This document shows, piece by piece, positions 6,465-6,753 of a stretch of DNA of 6,753 nt. Made by a program: the position numbers and the translations under genes. The notes beneath the pieces are model-generated. The model did no database searches. It saw nothing but the letters and a program-made list of their open reading frames with translations, and was not told where the DNA came from. How positions within the stretch are numbered: the stretch's first letter is position 1; each line of letters begins with the position of its first letter. Source of the DNA: an uncultured Erysipelotrichaceae bacterium (GTDB lineage Bacteria; Bacillota_I; Bacilli_A; Erysipelotrichales; Coprobacillaceae); contig CAMFRJ010000066.1 in assembly GCA_945981915.1 (NCBI GenBank), forward strand, positions 1-6,753, written 5' to 3'.

Positions 6465-6498
6465 ATTTTAACATAATCATGTGTAAAAGATGTGAAAA
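6465..6498 (-). promoter_or_regulatory. Candidate operon A promoter with 11-bp-period direct repeat
   Basis: On the minus strand TTTTCACAT (6498-6490) and TTTACACAT (6487-6479) are near-identical (8 of 9) and repeat with an 11-base period, one helical turn. TAAAAT (6470-6465) follows as a possible -10, eight bases after the second repeat. No good -35 hexamer sits 16-18 bases upstream of it; the repeats occupy that place instead. Tandem half-sites at 11-bp spacing covering the -35 region are the known binding arrangement of OmpR/PhoB-family activators. The distance to the regulator ATG is about 25 bases. Which regulator binds, and whether this is the true promoter, is inference. Confidence 0.45.
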
Positions 6499-6575
6499 TA
6501 CAAAACAACAATATTTTTCATTTTTCTAATCAAAAATCAAATCAATAATGATACGTAAGTGTCGAAGCAAAATGC

Positions 6576-6615
6576 AATCACCAAATGATGTTCATATCAT
6601 CATAATTTGGTGATT
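6576..6615. terminator. Hairpin, possible weak terminator or attenuator upstream of operon A
   Basis: AATCACCAAA (6576-6585) pairs perfectly with TTTGGTGATT (6606-6615). An inner stem TGATG (6586-6590) pairs with CATCA (6598-6602) across a 7-base loop, with a 3-base bulge. On the minus strand GCATTTTGC follows, giving only four U. On the plus strand ACGTGTTTTTG follows. Either is a weak tail, so terminator function is uncertain. The structure spans the last codons and stop of the possible small ORF. Confidence 0.4.
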
Positions 6616-6702
6616 ACGTGTTTTTGAACAAAAACTCAAAAAAACAGACAATAAAGAAAACATATTTAAATTTCCCATTATGAGGTTGTCTATTTGTTCC
6701 AT
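6592..6702 (-). CDS. Possible 36-residue hydrophobic small protein or leader peptide
   Basis: ATG at 6702-6700 to TGA at 6594-6592 gives 36 residues, beginning MEQIDNLIMGNLNM, with a hydrophobic run FSLLSVFLSFC at about 15-25 and a polar, basic tail SKTRNHQ. Support for translation is the strong ribosome binding site AGGAG at 6715-6711, eight bases before the ATG. A short membrane-associated peptide, leader peptide or small toxin are all possible; I recognise no family. It lies on the same strand upstream of operon A, about 150 bases before the regulator ATG. Its stop codon falls in the loop of the downstream hairpin. Against it: it is very short, and a terminator-like hairpin sits immediately upstream, leaving no room for a promoter between them. 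It could be chance. Confidence 0.33.
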   Translation of the reverse strand: MEQIDNLIMGNLNMFSLLSVFLSFCSKTRNHQIMMI

Positions 6703-6710
6703 TTTAACAA

Positions 6711-6715
6711 CTCCT
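6711..6715 (-). promoter_or_regulatory. Ribosome binding site of the possible small ORF
   Basis: AGGAG on the minus strand lies eight bases before ATG 6702, an ideal Shine-Dalgarno sequence and spacing. It is the main reason to take the 36-residue ORF seriously. Confidence 0.4.
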
Positions 6716-6719
6716 AATC

Positions 6720-6752
6720 AAAAAGAGTATTTAATTATTATTTTAAATACTC
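6720..6752 (-). terminator. Terminator-like hairpin at right edge
   Basis: TTAAATACTC (6743-6752) and GAGTATTTAA (6725-6734) form a perfect 10-bp stem with an 8-base loop. On the minus strand it is followed by TTTTTG (6724-6719). The arms are AT-rich, so the stem is weaker than usual. It would most simply end a minus-strand gene lying beyond the right edge, separating it from this locus. If a promoter lies upstream it could instead attenuate transcription into the small ORF. Confidence 0.55.
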
Positions 6753-6753
6753 C

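Noticed and set aside
6529..6610. Short plus-strand frame from ATG at 6548 (about 20 codons)
   Set aside because: No ribosome binding site, very short, and its end lies in the hairpin; nothing supports translation.
6441..6753. Riboswitch, T-box, tRNA or CRISPR in the right-hand intergenic region
   Set aside because: No conserved T-box sequence, no tRNA-like cloverleaf, no regularly spaced repeat array. Only simple hairpins and one two-copy direct repeat are present.
1..6753. Alternative genetic code (TGA as Trp) suggested by the very AT-rich sequence
   Set aside because: Trp positions are TGG, and TGA at 953-955 ends the kinase exactly where the family ends.
1..6753. Insertion sequence or other mobile element
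   Set aside because: No transposase or integrase gene, no terminal inverted repeats with target duplication; the right-edge inverted repeat is followed by a T tract as in a terminator.

Overview
The window is AT-rich (roughly 30% G+C by eye). Every convincing gene lies on the minus strand, so transcription runs from right to left. The standard genetic code fits: Trp is TGG, and TGA is used as a stop at 953-955. Strong Shine-Dalgarno sites, tight gene overlaps, OmpR-type two-component systems and a MacB/FtsX-type ABC transporter point to a low-GC Bacillota chromosome. A gut Erysipelotrichia/Coprobacillaceae or clostridial lineage would fit, but that placement is inference from style and cannot be proven from this window.

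Layout in the direction of transcription. (1) 6753-6441 is about 310 bases of mostly non-coding DNA. It holds a terminator-like hairpin at the right edge, a possible 36-residue hydrophobic small ORF with a good ribosome binding site, a second hairpin that wraps around that ORF's stop codon, and a candidate promoter with an 11-bp-period direct repeat. (2) Operon A (6440-2758) has three overlapping genes: an OmpR-family response regulator, a large sensor kinase with an extracellular domain of about 330 residues, and a membrane protein of unknown function with three N-terminal helices and an exported C-terminal domain ending in an Asp-box-like motif. It ends in a clear intrinsic terminator whose stem abuts the stop codon. 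(3) Operon B (2678 to beyond base 1) starts from a candidate extended -10 promoter only about 20 bases before its first codon. It encodes a second OmpR-family regulator, a second kinase with only a short extracellular loop, a MacB/LolD-type ABC ATPase, and the first 93 residues of an FtsX-like permease that runs off the left edge.

How they probably work together. Each operon is a regulator-kinase pair followed by its likely effector. Operon B resembles the common Bacillota arrangement in which a two-component system controls an adjacent ABC transporter of the MacB/FtsX type, often linked to antimicrobial peptide or cell-envelope stress. The substrate cannot be read from the sequence. Operon A senses an unknown extracellular signal through a large unclassified domain and carries a membrane-anchored surface protein that may belong to the same signalling unit. 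The proteins are mostly of known families. The least explained parts are the small ORF between two hairpins, the surface protein in operon A, and the two candidate operators.
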